From NCBI RefSeq assembly GCF_024978135.1, contig NZ_JANTEZ010000003.1, forward strand, positions 496,001-560,000: 64,000 bases of DNA, in the 5' to 3' direction. The notes beneath the pieces were generated by a model that was given only the letters and a program-made list of their open reading frames with translations, was not told the origin of the DNA and did not search any database. This DNA is from Herbiconiux gentiana (GTDB lineage Bacteria > Actinomycetota > Actinomycetes > Actinomycetales > Microbacteriaceae). Position 1 is the stretch's first letter, and every line of letters begins with the position of its first letter. This document shows, piece after piece, positions 37,885-48,735 of this stretch. A program made the position numbers and the translations under genes.

Positions 37885-39615
37885 TCAGTCGGTCTGCACG
37901 ATGTCGGGCGCCGCGAGCCGCACCCGCTCGGCCGACTCGTCGTCGGGCTGCAGCTGGCTCGCGCGCTCCGCCTCCACGCGCTCGAGGTACACCGCGACCT
38001 CCTTCTCGACCTGCGCGTCGTCCCACCCGAGCACCCCGGCCATCAGGCGGGCGGCGACGGGAGCGGCCGAGACCCCGCGGTCCCAGGCTTCGATCGAGAT
38101 GCGGGTGCGCCGGGCGAGCACGTCGTCGAGGTGCAGCGCGCTCTCGTGCGAGGCTGCGTAGACCACCTCGGCGGCGATGTAGTCGTCGGCGCCGGGCAGC
38201 GGCTCGGCGAGCGAGGGGTCGTCGGCGATCAGGGCGAGCAGTTCGTCGGTGAGCGTGCCGTAGCGGTTCAGCAGGTGCTCGATGCGAACCGGATGCACGC
38301 CGAACCGCCGTGCGATCTTCTCCCGCTTGTTCCAGGCCGCCTTGTACCCCTCGGCGCCGAGTAGCGCGATGTCCTGCGTCACCGACGGCGAGATCTTGCC
38401 GTCGAGCGCCGAGACGGCGGCATCGATGGCGTCCTTCGCCATTACGCGGTAGGTGGTCCACTTGCCGCCCGCGATCACCACGAGCCCGGGCACCGAGTGC
38501 GCCACGAGGTGCTCGCGCGAGAGCTTCGAGGTCTGGTCGCTCTCGCCGGCGAGCAGCGGCCGGAGACCGGCGTAGACACCCTCGACGTCCTCCCGGGTGA
38601 GCGGCACGGCGAGCACCTTGTTGACGTGCTCGAGCAGGTAGTCGATGTCGGCGGCGGTCGCGGCCGGGTGCGCCTTGTCGAGGTTCCAGTCGGTGTCGGT
38701 CGTGCCGATCAGCCAGTGCCGGCCCCATGGGATGACGAACAGCACGCTCTTCTCGGTGCGCAGCAGCAGGCCCGACTTTCCCTGGAACCGGTCACGGGGC
38801 ACGACGAGGTGGATGCCCTTCGAGGCCCGCACCTTGAACTGCCCGCGCTCCCCCACCATCGCCTGGGTCTCGTCGGTCCAGACCCCGGTGGCGTTGACCA
38901 CCTGCTTGGCACGGATGTCGAACTTCTCACCCGTCTCGAGGTCGTGCGCGTGCACGCCGACGACCCGCTCCCCGACCTTGATGAACCCCTCGACCTGCAC
39001 CCGGCTTGCGATGTGGGCGCCGTACGACGCGGCGGTGCGGGCGAGGCTCGAGACGTAGCGGGCGTCGTCGACCTGGGCGTCGTAGTACGTGATACCGCCG
39101 ATCAGAGCATCCTTCGCCAGGCTCGGCATGAGCTCCTGCACCTGCTTGCGCGAGAGGTGCCGGTGGTGCGGCACCCCGGGCGGGCGGCCGCCGGAGTAGC
39201 TGAAGATGTCGTAGAGCAGCATGCCGGCGCCGATGTAGGCACGCTCGATCACCCGCTTGTTCAGGGGGTAGAGGAAGCGGACGGGCTTCACGAGGTGCGG
39301 CGCGATGCGCTGCAGCAGCAGGCCCCGCTCGATCAGCGCCTCGCGCACGAGGCGGAAGTCGAGCTGCTCGAGATAGCGGATGCCGCCGTGCACGAGTTTC
39401 GAGGAGCGGCTCGACGTTCCGGAGGCCCAGTCACGCGCCTCGACGAGCCCGGTGCGGAGCCCCCGCGTGACGGCGTCGAGCGCGGCGCCGGTGCCGACGA
39501 TGCCGCCGCCGACCACGAGGATGTCGAGCTCTTTGTCCTTCAGCGAGGCGATCGCGTCCCGACGGTCGTCGGGCCCGATCTTGGTGGAGTGCGATACCGA
39601 CGTCGTCGTGGCCAT
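37885..39615 (-). CDS. glpD: Glycerol-3-phosphate dehydrogenase (FAD, quinone-linked)
   Basis: Oxidises glycerol-3-phosphate to DHAP at the membrane, passing electrons to quinone. 576 residues with the FAD-binding motif VVGGGIVGTGAALDAVTRG (about residue 34), GTSSRSSKLVHGGIRYLE, and C-terminal alpha-helical cap domain (after about 400). A promoter TTGACT-17-TACGAG lies at 39641-39669, overlapping the guaB3 stop. No glpF or glpK is adjacent. Confidence 0.95.
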   Translation of the reverse strand: MATTTSVSHSTKIGPDDRRDAIASLKDKELDILVVGGGIVGTGAALDAVTRGLRTGLVEARDWASGTSSRSSKLVHGGIRYLEQLDFRLVREALIERGLLLQRIAPHLVKPVRFLYPLNKRVIERAYIGAGMLLYDIFSYSGGRPPGVPHHRHLSRKQVQELMPSLAKDALIGGITYYDAQVDDARYVSSLARTAASYGAHIASRVQVEGFIKVGERVVGVHAHDLETGEKFDIRAKQVVNATGVWTDETQAMVGERGQFKVRASKGIHLVVPRDRFQGKSGLLLRTEKSVLFVIPWGRHWLIGTTDTDWNLDKAHPAATAADIDYLLEHVNKVLAVPLTREDVEGVYAGLRPLLAGESDQTSKLSREHLVAHSVPGLVVIAGGKWTTYRVMAKDAIDAAVSALDGKISPSVTQDIALLGAEGYKAAWNKREKIARRFGVHPVRIEHLLNRYGTLTDELLALIADDPSLAEPLPGADDYIAAEVVYAASHESALHLDDVLARRTRISIEAWDRGVSAAPVAARLMAGVLGWDDAQVEKEVAVYLERVEAERASQLQPDDESAERVRLAAPDIVQTD

Positions 39616-39640
39616 GGGACTCTCCTCAGTGAGCTAGTCG

Positions 39641-39669
39641 CTCGTAGCGTCCCTCTTCACGCTAGTCAA
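39641..39669 (-). promoter_or_regulatory. glpD promoter
   Basis: TTGACT (39669-39664), 17 bases, TACGAG (39646-39641). The -35 begins inside the last codons of guaB3. Transcript start would be near 39634, giving a leader of about 20 bases. Confidence 0.5.
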
Positions 39670-40780
39670 CCCGGTACGGGGCGACAACCACTTCGACCCG
39701 CTGGAATTCCTTGAGATCGCTGTACCCGGTGGTGGCCATCGAGCGCCGCAGGGCGCCCATCAGGTTCGCCGTGCCGTCGGAGACGGGCGACGGGCCGTAG
39801 AGGATCTGCTCGAGCGGGGCGACCTGGCCCACGTGCACGCGCTGACCGCGGGGCAGCTGCGCGTGGTGCGCCTCGGCCCCCCAGTGCCAGCCGGCTCCGG
39901 GGGCGTCGGATGCTCGGGCGAGCGCACTGCCGAGCATGACCGCGTCGGCGCCGACCGAGATGGCCTTGACGATGTCGCCGCTCGTGCCGAGACCGCCGTC
40001 GGCGATGACGTGCACGTAACGGCCGCCCGACTCGTCCATGTAGTCGCGGCGCGCGCCGGCCACGTCGGCGACGGCCGTGGCCATCGGGGCGTGGATGCCG
40101 AGCGTCGCCCGGGTGGTCGAGGCCGCTCCTCCGCCGAAGCCGACGAGCACTCCGGCCGCGCCGGTGCGCATGAGGTGCAGGGCCGCGGTGTAGGTGGCGG
40201 CGCCACCCACGATCACGGGCACGTCGAGCTCGTAGATGAACTTCTTCAGGTTGAGCGGCTCGGAGTTCTTCGAGACGTGCTCGGCCGAGACGGTGGTGCC
40301 GCGAATGACGAAGAGGTCGACGCCGGCGGCGACCACGGTCTCGTAGAGCTCCTGGGTGCGCTGGGGCGACAGGGCGCCGGCGACGGTGACTCCGGATGCC
40401 CGGATCTCCGCCAGTCGTGCTGTGACGAGCTCGGGCTTGATGGGCTCCGAGTAGATCTGCTGCATGCGCTCGGTCGCGCCGCCCTCGGGGAGGGTGCGGA
40501 TCTCCTCGAGCAGGGGCTCGGGGTTTTCGTACCGCGTCCACAGACCCTCGAGGTCGAGCACGCCCACGCCGCCGAGCTGGCCGATCATGATGGCGGTCTG
40601 CGGGGAGACCACGGAGTCCATCGGGGCGGCGAGCACCGGGATGTCGAAGTGGTACGCGTCGATCGACCACGTCGTCGACACGTCCTCGGGATCGCGCGTG
40701 CGCCGCGACGGCACGACCGCGATGTCGTCGAACGAGTACACGCGGCGCCCGCGCTTGGCGCGCCCAATCTCAATTTCCAT
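39662..40780 (-). CDS. guaB3: GuaB3-family IMP dehydrogenase-like protein
   Basis: Paralogue of IMP dehydrogenase found next to guaB in Actinobacteria. 372 residues, a TIM barrel without the two CBS domains; FDDIAVVPSRRTRDPEDV, HVIADGGLGTSGDIVKAI and AVMLGSALA are conserved. The GSICTT loop holding the catalytic Cys of true IMPDH is replaced by a Gly/Ala-rich GFGGGAAST, so canonical activity is doubtful; exact role uncertain. ATG at 40780 is preferred to GTG 40783. Lies 47 bases downstream of guaB on the same strand. Confidence 0.9.
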   Translation of the reverse strand: MEIEIGRAKRGRRVYSFDDIAVVPSRRTRDPEDVSTTWSIDAYHFDIPVLAAPMDSVVSPQTAIMIGQLGGVGVLDLEGLWTRYENPEPLLEEIRTLPEGGATERMQQIYSEPIKPELVTARLAEIRASGVTVAGALSPQRTQELYETVVAAGVDLFVIRGTTVSAEHVSKNSEPLNLKKFIYELDVPVIVGGAATYTAALHLMRTGAAGVLVGFGGGAASTTRATLGIHAPMATAVADVAGARRDYMDESGGRYVHVIADGGLGTSGDIVKAISVGADAVMLGSALARASDAPGAGWHWGAEAHHAQLPRGQRVHVGQVAPLEQILYGPSPVSDGTANLMGALRRSMATTGYSDLKEFQRVEVVVAPYRVD

Positions 40781-40827
40781 CACACCCCATCCTATCGACA
40801 GGGACCGAAAGGCTTCGAGACCGCGGG

Positions 40828-42463
<1,636 letters not shown>

Positions 42464-42484
42464 AGTCGCTACGACCATAGGCGC

Positions 42485-42515
42485 GGAGAACCCACCACTG
42501 CACATGGGGTTCTCC
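42485..42515 (+). promoter_or_regulatory. Leader hairpin just upstream of the livH ribosome site
   Basis: Perfect nine-base stem GGAGAACCC (42485-42493) with GGGTTCTCC (42507-42515), 13-base loop. It ends four bases before AGGAGG. Note the left arm itself contains GGAG; possible translational control or attenuation. Confidence 0.5.
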
Positions 42516-42531
42516 TTCAGGAGGTGCTGTC

Positions 42532-43869
42532 TTGATCGCAGGAATCCGTACCGGACACGGGGTACGTCTCGTCACGATGCTGTTGGCGGTGGTCTCCCTC
42601 TGTCTCGGCATCGTGCTGGGCTCGGGGGCCCTGTCGGCCTCGGCGACCGAGACCCCCGCCCCGACCCCGACCCCCACGAGCGACTTCACGAACACGCTCA
42701 CCATCACCGGTGTGCTCCGTGACGGCGACACTCTCGTCCCGGGGGCTGAGATCACCGTCGAGGGCGGCGGCTTCAGCGAGACCGCCACCACCGACGACGC
42801 CGGCCGCTGGGCGGTCGTCGTGCCCGAGAAGGGCGAGTACACGGTCACGCTCGACCCCGAGACGCTGCCCGACGGGGTCGAACTGCGCGACGCCGACAAG
42901 GCGTCGTCGACGGTCGGCGCAGACGAGTGGCTCACGAACACGCTGACCCGGTCGTTCCCGCTCGGCGCCGACACCCGGCAGACCACCGGCTTCTTCGAGC
43001 AGTTCCTGCAGCGGCTCGCGGCCGGCCTCAACTTCGGTCTGCTGATCGCCCTGGCGGCCATCGGCATCACGCTGATCTTCGGCACCACCGGCCTGAACAA
43101 CTTCGCGCACGGCGAGATGGTCACCTTCGGCGCCATCGTCGCCTGGATCTTCGCGGTGCTGCTCGGCCTGAACATCTTCGTCGCCATGGTGATCGCCCTG
43201 GTGCTCGGCGGTGTCTTCGGCTACCTCAACGACTGGCTGCTCTGGCGGCCGCTCCGGCGCAAGGGCGTCAAGCTCGTACAGGCGATGATCGTCTCGATCG
43301 GTCTCGCCATCGCCCTGCGCTACTTCTACCTGATGAACATCGGCGGCGACACGAAGACCATGAACGTCGGGCTGTCGGATGCGGTGGTCCTCGGCCCCGT
43401 GCGCATCACCACCGGCTCCCTGCTCAGCATGGTCATCTCGGTCGTCGTGCTGCTCCTGGTGGGCCTGTTCCTCACCCGCACCCGCATCGGGAAGGCGACC
43501 CGGGCCGTCTCAGACAACCCGTCGCTCGCCGCCGCCTCCGGAATCGACGTCGACCGCATCATCCGCATCGTCTGGGTGATCGCCGGAGCCCTCGCGGCCC
43601 TGGCCGGCGTGATGCTGGCCCTGTACCGCCAGGTCTCCTGGGACATGGGCTTCCAGGTGCTGCTGCTGATGTTCGCCGCAGTCACCCTGGGTGGTCTCGG
43701 CTCCGCCTACGGCGCCCTCGTCGGCTCCATCGTGGTCGGGCTGTTCGTCGAGCTGTCGACGCTCTTCATCCCGCCGGACCTCAAGTACGCCGCCGCCCTG
43801 GTGGTGCTCATCGTCGTGCTGCTCGTGCGACCGCAGGGCATCCTCGGGCGCAAAGAACGAATCGGTTAA
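42532..43869 (+). CDS. livH: Branched-chain amino acid-type ABC permease LivH with extracellular beta domain
   Basis: Membrane subunit of a hydrophobic amino acid (HAAT) importer. 445 residues, against about 290-310 for ordinary LivH. Residues 1-38 look like a signal peptide (MIAGIRTGHGV..., ending ALSASA); a Pro/Thr linker follows; about 50-120 is a carboxypeptidase-regulatory/CNA-B-like beta sandwich (PGAEITVEGGGFSETATTDD, then KGEYTVTLD); permease helices run from about 155 (LNFGLLIALAAIGITLIFG, NFAHGEMVTFGA). Start is TTG at 42532 with AGGAGG seven bases upstream, which supports the long form. First gene of livHMGF. Confidence 0.9.
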   Translation: MIAGIRTGHGVRLVTMLLAVVSLCLGIVLGSGALSASATETPAPTPTPTSDFTNTLTITGVLRDGDTLVPGAEITVEGGGFSETATTDDAGRWAVVVPEKGEYTVTLDPETLPDGVELRDADKASSTVGADEWLTNTLTRSFPLGADTRQTTGFFEQFLQRLAAGLNFGLLIALAAIGITLIFGTTGLNNFAHGEMVTFGAIVAWIFAVLLGLNIFVAMVIALVLGGVFGYLNDWLLWRPLRRKGVKLVQAMIVSIGLAIALRYFYLMNIGGDTKTMNVGLSDAVVLGPVRITTGSLLSMVISVVVLLLVGLFLTRTRIGKATRAVSDNPSLAAASGIDVDRIIRIVWVIAGALAALAGVMLALYRQVSWDMGFQVLLLMFAAVTLGGLGSAYGALVGSIVVGLFVELSTLFIPPDLKYAAALVVLIVVLLVRPQGILGRKERIG

Positions 43870-43883
43870 GGAAGGAGAGACTC

Positions 43884-44861
43884 ATGGACTGGGGAAACAT
43901 CTTCGGCAACGCCGTCGGCGAGCTGATCAGCCCGACGACCGCCGCCTACGCGCTGGCGGCCATCGGCCTGGGCATCCACTTCGGCTACACGGGCCTCCTG
44001 AACTTCGGTCAGGCGGCGTTCCTCCTGATCGGGGCCTACGGCTTCGCGATCCCGACCCTCGCGGGGGCTCCCCTCGTGGTGGCGGTGCTCTGCGCCATCC
44101 TCTGCTCGGTGATCTTCGCGTTCATCCTGGGCATACCGACGCTGCGACTGAGGGCCGACTATCTGGCCATCGTAACGATCGCGGCCGCCGAGGTCGTCAG
44201 GTACGTGGTCACCACCACGGGCCTGACCGACTTCACCGGTGCGGCGAACGGCCTCTCGGGCTTCAAGGGCACCTTCGCGGCGATCAACCCGATCCCCGAC
44301 GGCACCTACGGCTTCGGACCGTTCACCTACTCGTCCTACGACTGGTGGGTGCGCATCGTGGGCTGGGTCATCGTGATCCTCGCCAGCGTGCTCGTCTTCC
44401 TGCTCATGCGCAGCCCCTGGGGCCGCGTGGTCAAGGGCATCCGCGAAGACGAGGACGCCGTGCGCAGCCTCGGCAAGAACGTCTACTCCTACAAGATGCA
44501 GTCGCTCGTGCTGGGTGGTGTGCTCGGCTCGGTCGCCGGCATCATCTTCATCCTGCCCCGCGCGGTGCAGCCGGCGAACTACACCACGGGCCTGACGTTC
44601 TTCATCTGGACGATCATGCTCCTCGGCGGCGCGGCCACCATCTTCGGCCCGATCATCGGCTCGATGATCTTCTGGGTCGTGCTGTCGCTGACGCAGGGCA
44701 TCCTGTACGGCGCCATCGAGTCGGGGGCCCTCGGCTTCCTCTCGACCACCCAGGCGGGCCAGGTGCGCTTCATCCTCGTGGGTGTCGCCCTGATGCTGCT
44801 CGTCATCTTCAGACCGCAAGGTATCTTCGGAAACAAGAAGGAGCTGTCCTTCAGTGTCTAA
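43884..44861 (+). CDS. livM: Branched-chain amino acid-type ABC permease LivM
   Basis: Second membrane subunit, 325 residues, about nine membrane segments; HAAT permease features GYTGLLNFGQAAFLLIGAY near residue 32 and REDEDAVRSLGKNV, the ATPase-contact loop, near 190. ATG at 43884 has GGAGAG upstream, 14 bases after livH. Overlaps livG by eight bases (GTGTCTAA). Confidence 0.94.
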   Translation: MDWGNIFGNAVGELISPTTAAYALAAIGLGIHFGYTGLLNFGQAAFLLIGAYGFAIPTLAGAPLVVAVLCAILCSVIFAFILGIPTLRLRADYLAIVTIAAAEVVRYVVTTTGLTDFTGAANGLSGFKGTFAAINPIPDGTYGFGPFTYSSYDWWVRIVGWVIVILASVLVFLLMRSPWGRVVKGIREDEDAVRSLGKNVYSYKMQSLVLGGVLGSVAGIIFILPRAVQPANYTTGLTFFIWTIMLLGGAATIFGPIIGSMIFWVVLSLTQGILYGAIESGALGFLSTTQAGQVRFILVGVALMLLVIFRPQGIFGNKKELSFSV

Positions 44862-45852
44862 TCTCCCCGCCTCCACCGCGCCGGCCTCCGGCATCCCCAC
44901 GGCCCACCCGCTCGTCAAGGGCGAGGTCGGGCCCGGATGCGCGAAGGTCGACCCCATCGTCATCGCCGACAGCGTGACGCGGCAGTTCGGCGGCCTCAAG
45001 GCGGTCGACGTCGATCACCTCGAGATCCCGCGCGGCAAGATCACCGCGCTGATCGGCCCGAACGGCGCCGGCAAGACCACCATGTTCAACCTGCTGACCG
45101 GCTTCGACAAGCCGAACACGGGCACGTGGGAGTTCGACGGCAAGTCGCTGGCGGGCGTGCCCGCCTTCAAGGTCGCGCGCTCGGGCATGGTGCGCACCTT
45201 CCAGCTGACGAAGTCGCTCGGCCGGCTGAGCGTGCTGCAGAACATGCTGCTCGGCGCCACCGACCAGAAGGGCGAGAAGCTGTTCGCCTCGCTCTTCCGC
45301 CCGCTCTGGAAGAAGCAGGAGGAGGAGAACACGGCCCGCGCCGACGACCTGCTCGCCCGCTTCAAGCTCGACGCCAAGCGCGAGGACTACGCCGCCTCTC
45401 TGTCGGGTGGTCAGCGCAAGCTGCTCGAGATGGCGCGTGCGCTCATGTCGAAGCCGCAGCTGATCATGCTCGACGAGCCGATGGCCGGCGTGAACCCGGC
45501 GCTGACGCAGTCGCTGCTCGGCCACATCAAGAACCTCAAGGAGGACGGCACCTCGGTGCTGTTCGTCGAGCACGACATGCACATGGTCATGCACATCTCC
45601 GACTGGGTGGTCGTGATGGCCGAGGGCCGCGTCGTGGCCGAGGGCCCGCCCGAGACCGTCATGAAGGACCCGGCCGTGATCGACGCCTACCTGGGCGCCC
45701 ACCACGACACCGACCTCGGCGAATTGATGGAGGACGGACCGAACCCGGTGCTCGAGGCCGAGCGCAAGGCGCACGAGGCGCATCCCGAGGCGGAGGCGAC
45801 CGGCTACGGCGACACCCCGCCCGCCGCAGGAGTCGAGGAGACCAAGCGATGA
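44854..45852 (+). CDS. livG: Branched-chain amino acid-type ABC ATPase LivG
   Basis: ATPase subunit, 332 residues. Walker A GPNGAGKTT (about residue 68), signature LSGGQRKLLEMARAL, Walker B LIMLDEPMAGVNP, H-loop VEHDMHMVM. The last 45 residues after VIDAYLGAHH are an acidic tail not needed for the fold (ELMEDGPNPVLEAERKAHEA). GTG start at 44854 lies inside livM. Stop overlaps livF (ATGA). Confidence 0.95.
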   Translation: MSNLPASTAPASGIPTAHPLVKGEVGPGCAKVDPIVIADSVTRQFGGLKAVDVDHLEIPRGKITALIGPNGAGKTTMFNLLTGFDKPNTGTWEFDGKSLAGVPAFKVARSGMVRTFQLTKSLGRLSVLQNMLLGATDQKGEKLFASLFRPLWKKQEEENTARADDLLARFKLDAKREDYAASLSGGQRKLLEMARALMSKPQLIMLDEPMAGVNPALTQSLLGHIKNLKEDGTSVLFVEHDMHMVMHISDWVVVMAEGRVVAEGPPETVMKDPAVIDAYLGAHHDTDLGELMEDGPNPVLEAERKAHEAHPEAEATGYGDTPPAAGVEETKR

Positions 45853-46673
45853 GCGATCTGAACCCGAACGACGTCAACGACCAGGTCGACGCCCTCTCCT
45901 CCGACCCCTCGCGTGGCCACACGCTGGCCCCGACCGATCGCGGCGACGCGGTGCTGCGCACCGAAGACCTCGTCGGCGGCTACCTGCCCGGCGTCAACAT
46001 CTTGAACGGATGCACGATCGAGGCGTACCCCGGGGAGCTCATCGGCATCATCGGCCCGAACGGCGCCGGCAAGTCGACCGTGCTGAAGGCCATCTTCGGC
46101 CAGATCAAGATCCGCGGCGGCCGCGTGGTGCTGAAGGGCGAGGACATCACCGGCCTCAAGGCCAACAAGCTCGTCTCCAAGGGCGTCGGCATGGTGCCGC
46201 AGAACAACAACGTGTTCCCGTCGCTGACGATCGAGGAGAACCTCGAGATGGGCCTGTTCCAGAAGCCCACCATCTTCGCCGAGCGGTTCGACTTCGTCAC
46301 GACGCTGTTCCCCGAGCTCGGCAAGCGCCGCAAGCAGCGGGCCGGGTCGCTGTCGGGCGGTGAGCGCCAGATGGTCGCCATGGGGCGTGCACTCATGATG
46401 GAGCCGTCGGTGCTGCTGCTCGACGAGCCCTCCGCCGGCCTCTCCCCCGTGCGTCAGGACGAGACGTTCATGCGTGTGCACCAGATCAACCGCGCCGGCG
46501 TCTCGGTGATCATGGTGGAGCAGAACGCCCGCCGCTGCCTGCAGATCTGCGACCGCGCCTACGTGCTCGACCAGGGCAAGGACGCGTACACCGGCACCGG
46601 GCGCGAGCTCATGAAGGACCCGAAGGTCATCGAGCTCTACCTCGGTACGCTCGCCGCCGACCAGGGGCACTAG
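45849..46673 (+). CDS. livF: Branched-chain amino acid-type ABC ATPase LivF
   Basis: Second ATPase, 274 residues. Walker A GPNGAGKST, VPQNNNVFPSLTIEENLEMG Q-loop region, signature LSGGERQMVAMGRAL, Walker B LLLDEPSAGLSP, H-loop region VEQNARRCL. About 38 extra acidic residues precede the domain (SDLNPNDVNDQVDALSS). Last gene of livHMGF; the binding protein is encoded convergently at 47281-48639. Confidence 0.95.
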   Translation: MSDLNPNDVNDQVDALSSDPSRGHTLAPTDRGDAVLRTEDLVGGYLPGVNILNGCTIEAYPGELIGIIGPNGAGKSTVLKAIFGQIKIRGGRVVLKGEDITGLKANKLVSKGVGMVPQNNNVFPSLTIEENLEMGLFQKPTIFAERFDFVTTLFPELGKRRKQRAGSLSGGERQMVAMGRALMMEPSVLLLDEPSAGLSPVRQDETFMRVHQINRAGVSVIMVEQNARRCLQICDRAYVLDQGKDAYTGTGRELMKDPKVIELYLGTLAADQGH

Positions 46674-46740
46674 CAGCCCCGAGCCATTAGGCAGTAACTG
46701 CTCACGAGGGTGGGCATCGACCCGGACGTAGTCTCGGTCG

Positions 46741-47211
46741 GTGCCCACCCTTCTGCATTCCCCGCTCGTCATCGCGCCCCTGGTGACCCGTGGTCGCCGA
46801 GAAGCGCGCCTGCGGTCCTTCGCGGCCGTCAACGGCCTCGTCTACGAGCGCCGGGCGCCCGGGGCGCCGGCGCAGGGCGCCCTGTTCCAGCTGGGGCACG
46901 AGCCGCGCACGCTGCGGCGCTTCCGGGGCTCCTGGGGCGGCCGACGGTTCGAGCTGGGCAACTTCGTGCTGCGCACCCAGCCGGGCCGGCGCTGCTGCGA
47001 GGTGACGACGGGGTACCTCATCCTGGGGCCCCTGCCGCTGCCGGGCATCCCGCGCACCTGGCATCGTCTGCCGCCGCCCGCGGCCCTGCCGACCACACAC
47101 GTCGAGGCCTGCGGCGACACCGTCATAGCCCACACGCTCGACCCGTTCGACTTCGCCGACCCCTCCACCTGGGAGCTCGTGCAGACGGTGGCGCGGCAAC
47201 TCGACCGCTAG
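46741..47211 (+). CDS. Hypothetical protein
   Basis: 156-residue basic soluble-looking protein, no signal, no membrane segment. Contains ARLRSFAAVNGLVYERRAPG, RRFRGSWGGRRFELGNFVL and a central RRCCEV double Cys. I do not recognise the family. GTG at 46741 follows a -10 TAGTCT by six bases (46729-46734), suggesting a leaderless message separate from the liv operon. An open frame exists on the opposite strand (46702-47199), but this strand has the promoter and terminator context. Confidence 0.65.
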   Translation: MPTLLHSPLVIAPLVTRGRREARLRSFAAVNGLVYERRAPGAPAQGALFQLGHEPRTLRRFRGSWGGRRFELGNFVLRTQPGRRCCEVTTGYLILGPLPLPGIPRTWHRLPPPAALPTTHVEACGDTVIAHTLDPFDFADPSTWELVQTVARQLDR

Positions 47212-47227
47212 CGCCCCCGAACGCCGA

Positions 47228-47260
47228 AAGGCCCGGCCCCCGCGAGGGGAACCGGGCCTT
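47228..47260. terminator. Convergent terminator before livK
   Basis: AAGGCCCGG (47228-47236) pairs with CCGGGCCTT (47252-47260); inner CCCC/GGGG around CGCGA. The minus strand ends in TTTC after the stem. It serves livK and the hypothetical gene. Confidence 0.8.
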
Positions 47261-47280
47261 CAGGTGTGGTGCGGGTCGGA

Positions 47281-48639
47281 CTAGCCGGCCAGCGAACCGA
47301 ACTCCACGTTCAGCGGCGCGTAGGTGTTCTCGCTGCCGTACTGGTAGATGCCGATGTAGGCCTCGGTCGGGTCGCCGTTGTCATCGAAGGTGATGGGCCC
47401 GGAGACGCCGTCGTAGTCGATGTCGGTGCCGGCCGCGAGCAGGTCGGCGCACTCGGAGAAGCTGGTGCACTTCGTGCCGCCCTCCGAGACCGCCTTCATG
47501 TTCGCCTGGATGGTCGGGCCCGAGGCGTCGCCACCGGCGACGGCCGCGAGAGCCATCAGGTTGACCGCGTCGTACGACTCGGCGCCGTAGCTGAAGTCGG
47601 TCAGATCGGGGTTCACACCGAGCAGCTTCGCCTTGAACGCGTCGTCGGCGAGCACTCCGGGGAGCGTGCCCTTGGCGCAGTTCAGGGTGCCGGCGTCGAA
47701 GTCGGCCGAGTAGTCGGCCAGGTTGCCGTCGACGAAGTAGACCTTGCTGCCGTCGAAGCCCTTGGTGCCCACGAGCTCGGGGATGATGACCTTGGTCTGG
47801 TCGAAGGCGATCAGCGCGATGGCGTCGGGGTCTTCGGCCACGACGGCGTCGATCTGGGCGCTGAACTGGCTGTCACCCTCGTTGAACGCCTCGGAGGCGA
47901 CGACGGTGCCGCCGGCGGCCTCGACGGCCTTGGAGACGTTCTCCTCCAGGCCCGAGCCGTAGGCGTCGTTCAGGTAGATTATGCCGACGTTGGTGGCGCC
48001 GTCGTTGACGATCAGGTTGCCGAGCACGCGGCCCTGCAGCACGTCGGACGGAGCCGTGCGGAAGTAGTACCCGCCGTCGGCGTAGGTCGAGAAGTCGGGC
48101 GAGGTGTTCGCCGGCGAGATCTGGACGACCTTCGCACCGGTCACCTGGTCGATGAAGGTGAACGACACACCCGACGAGGCCGCACCGACGATGCCGGAGA
48201 CGCCCTGGCTGAGCAGGTCGGTCGCCGACTGGGTGGCGATGTCGGTGGTGGTGTCACCCGAGTCGCGGTGGATGACCTCGGCGTTGCCGCCCAGGACGCC
48301 CGACGCGGACGCGTTGATCTCGTCGATGGCGAGGTCGACACCCGCGATCTCGGGCGGGCCGAGGAACGCGAGCGAGCCGGTCGTCGGCAGGATGGAGCCG
48401 ATCTTCAGCTTGGTCTCGCGGGTCTGGGCCGCCTCCGGCGCGGTCGCCGTGATGTCGGCCGCTGCGGTGGCCGCGTCGGGGCCGCAGAGTGCTGCCGCCG
48501 CGGTGGTCTCTCCGCCGTCGCTCGCGGGCGTCGACGCGCACGAGGCCAGCAGCAGGGCCGTGGCGCTGAACGCGGCTACGCCGGCAACGATCGAGAGGGG
48601 CTTCGAGCGCGAGGCCGAGGCCTTCGCAAATACGCTCAT
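47281..48639 (-). CDS. livK: Branched-chain amino acid-type substrate-binding lipoprotein
   Basis: Periplasmic-binding-type receptor for the livHMGF transporter, tethered outside the membrane. 452 residues; lipoprotein signal with lipobox LASC (Cys34), then a type I periplasmic-binding fold (IGSILPTTGSLAFLGPPEIAGVDLAIDEINA; SGIVGAASSGVSFTFID; GIIYLNDAYGSG). ATG at 48639 with AGGAGC ahead. Encoded opposite to the rest of the transporter and controlled separately by a 22-bp palindrome at 48736-48757. Ligand could be a branched-chain amino acid, amide or urea-like compound. Confidence 0.93.
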   Translation of the reverse strand: MSVFAKASASRSKPLSIVAGVAAFSATALLLASCASTPASDGGETTAAAALCGPDAATAAADITATAPEAAQTRETKLKIGSILPTTGSLAFLGPPEIAGVDLAIDEINASASGVLGGNAEVIHRDSGDTTTDIATQSATDLLSQGVSGIVGAASSGVSFTFIDQVTGAKVVQISPANTSPDFSTYADGGYYFRTAPSDVLQGRVLGNLIVNDGATNVGIIYLNDAYGSGLEENVSKAVEAAGGTVVASEAFNEGDSQFSAQIDAVVAEDPDAIALIAFDQTKVIIPELVGTKGFDGSKVYFVDGNLADYSADFDAGTLNCAKGTLPGVLADDAFKAKLLGVNPDLTDFSYGAESYDAVNLMALAAVAGGDASGPTIQANMKAVSEGGTKCTSFSECADLLAAGTDIDYDGVSGPITFDDNGDPTEAYIGIYQYGSENTYAPLNVEFGSLAG

Positions 48640-48735
48640 GGTGCTCCTTATGTGAATGTGTGCAGTTTCTCGGCAGACTCGAAGAATCGGCCGTGCCATC
48701 ACGCTATGTGCTGATCGGCACCGGAACAATACGCT

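Noticed and set aside
46702-47199. Minus-strand frame opposite the hypothetical gene at 46741-47211
   Set aside because: No start signal, and the plus-strand gene has a six-base-spaced -10 and a downstream terminator. Not fully excluded.
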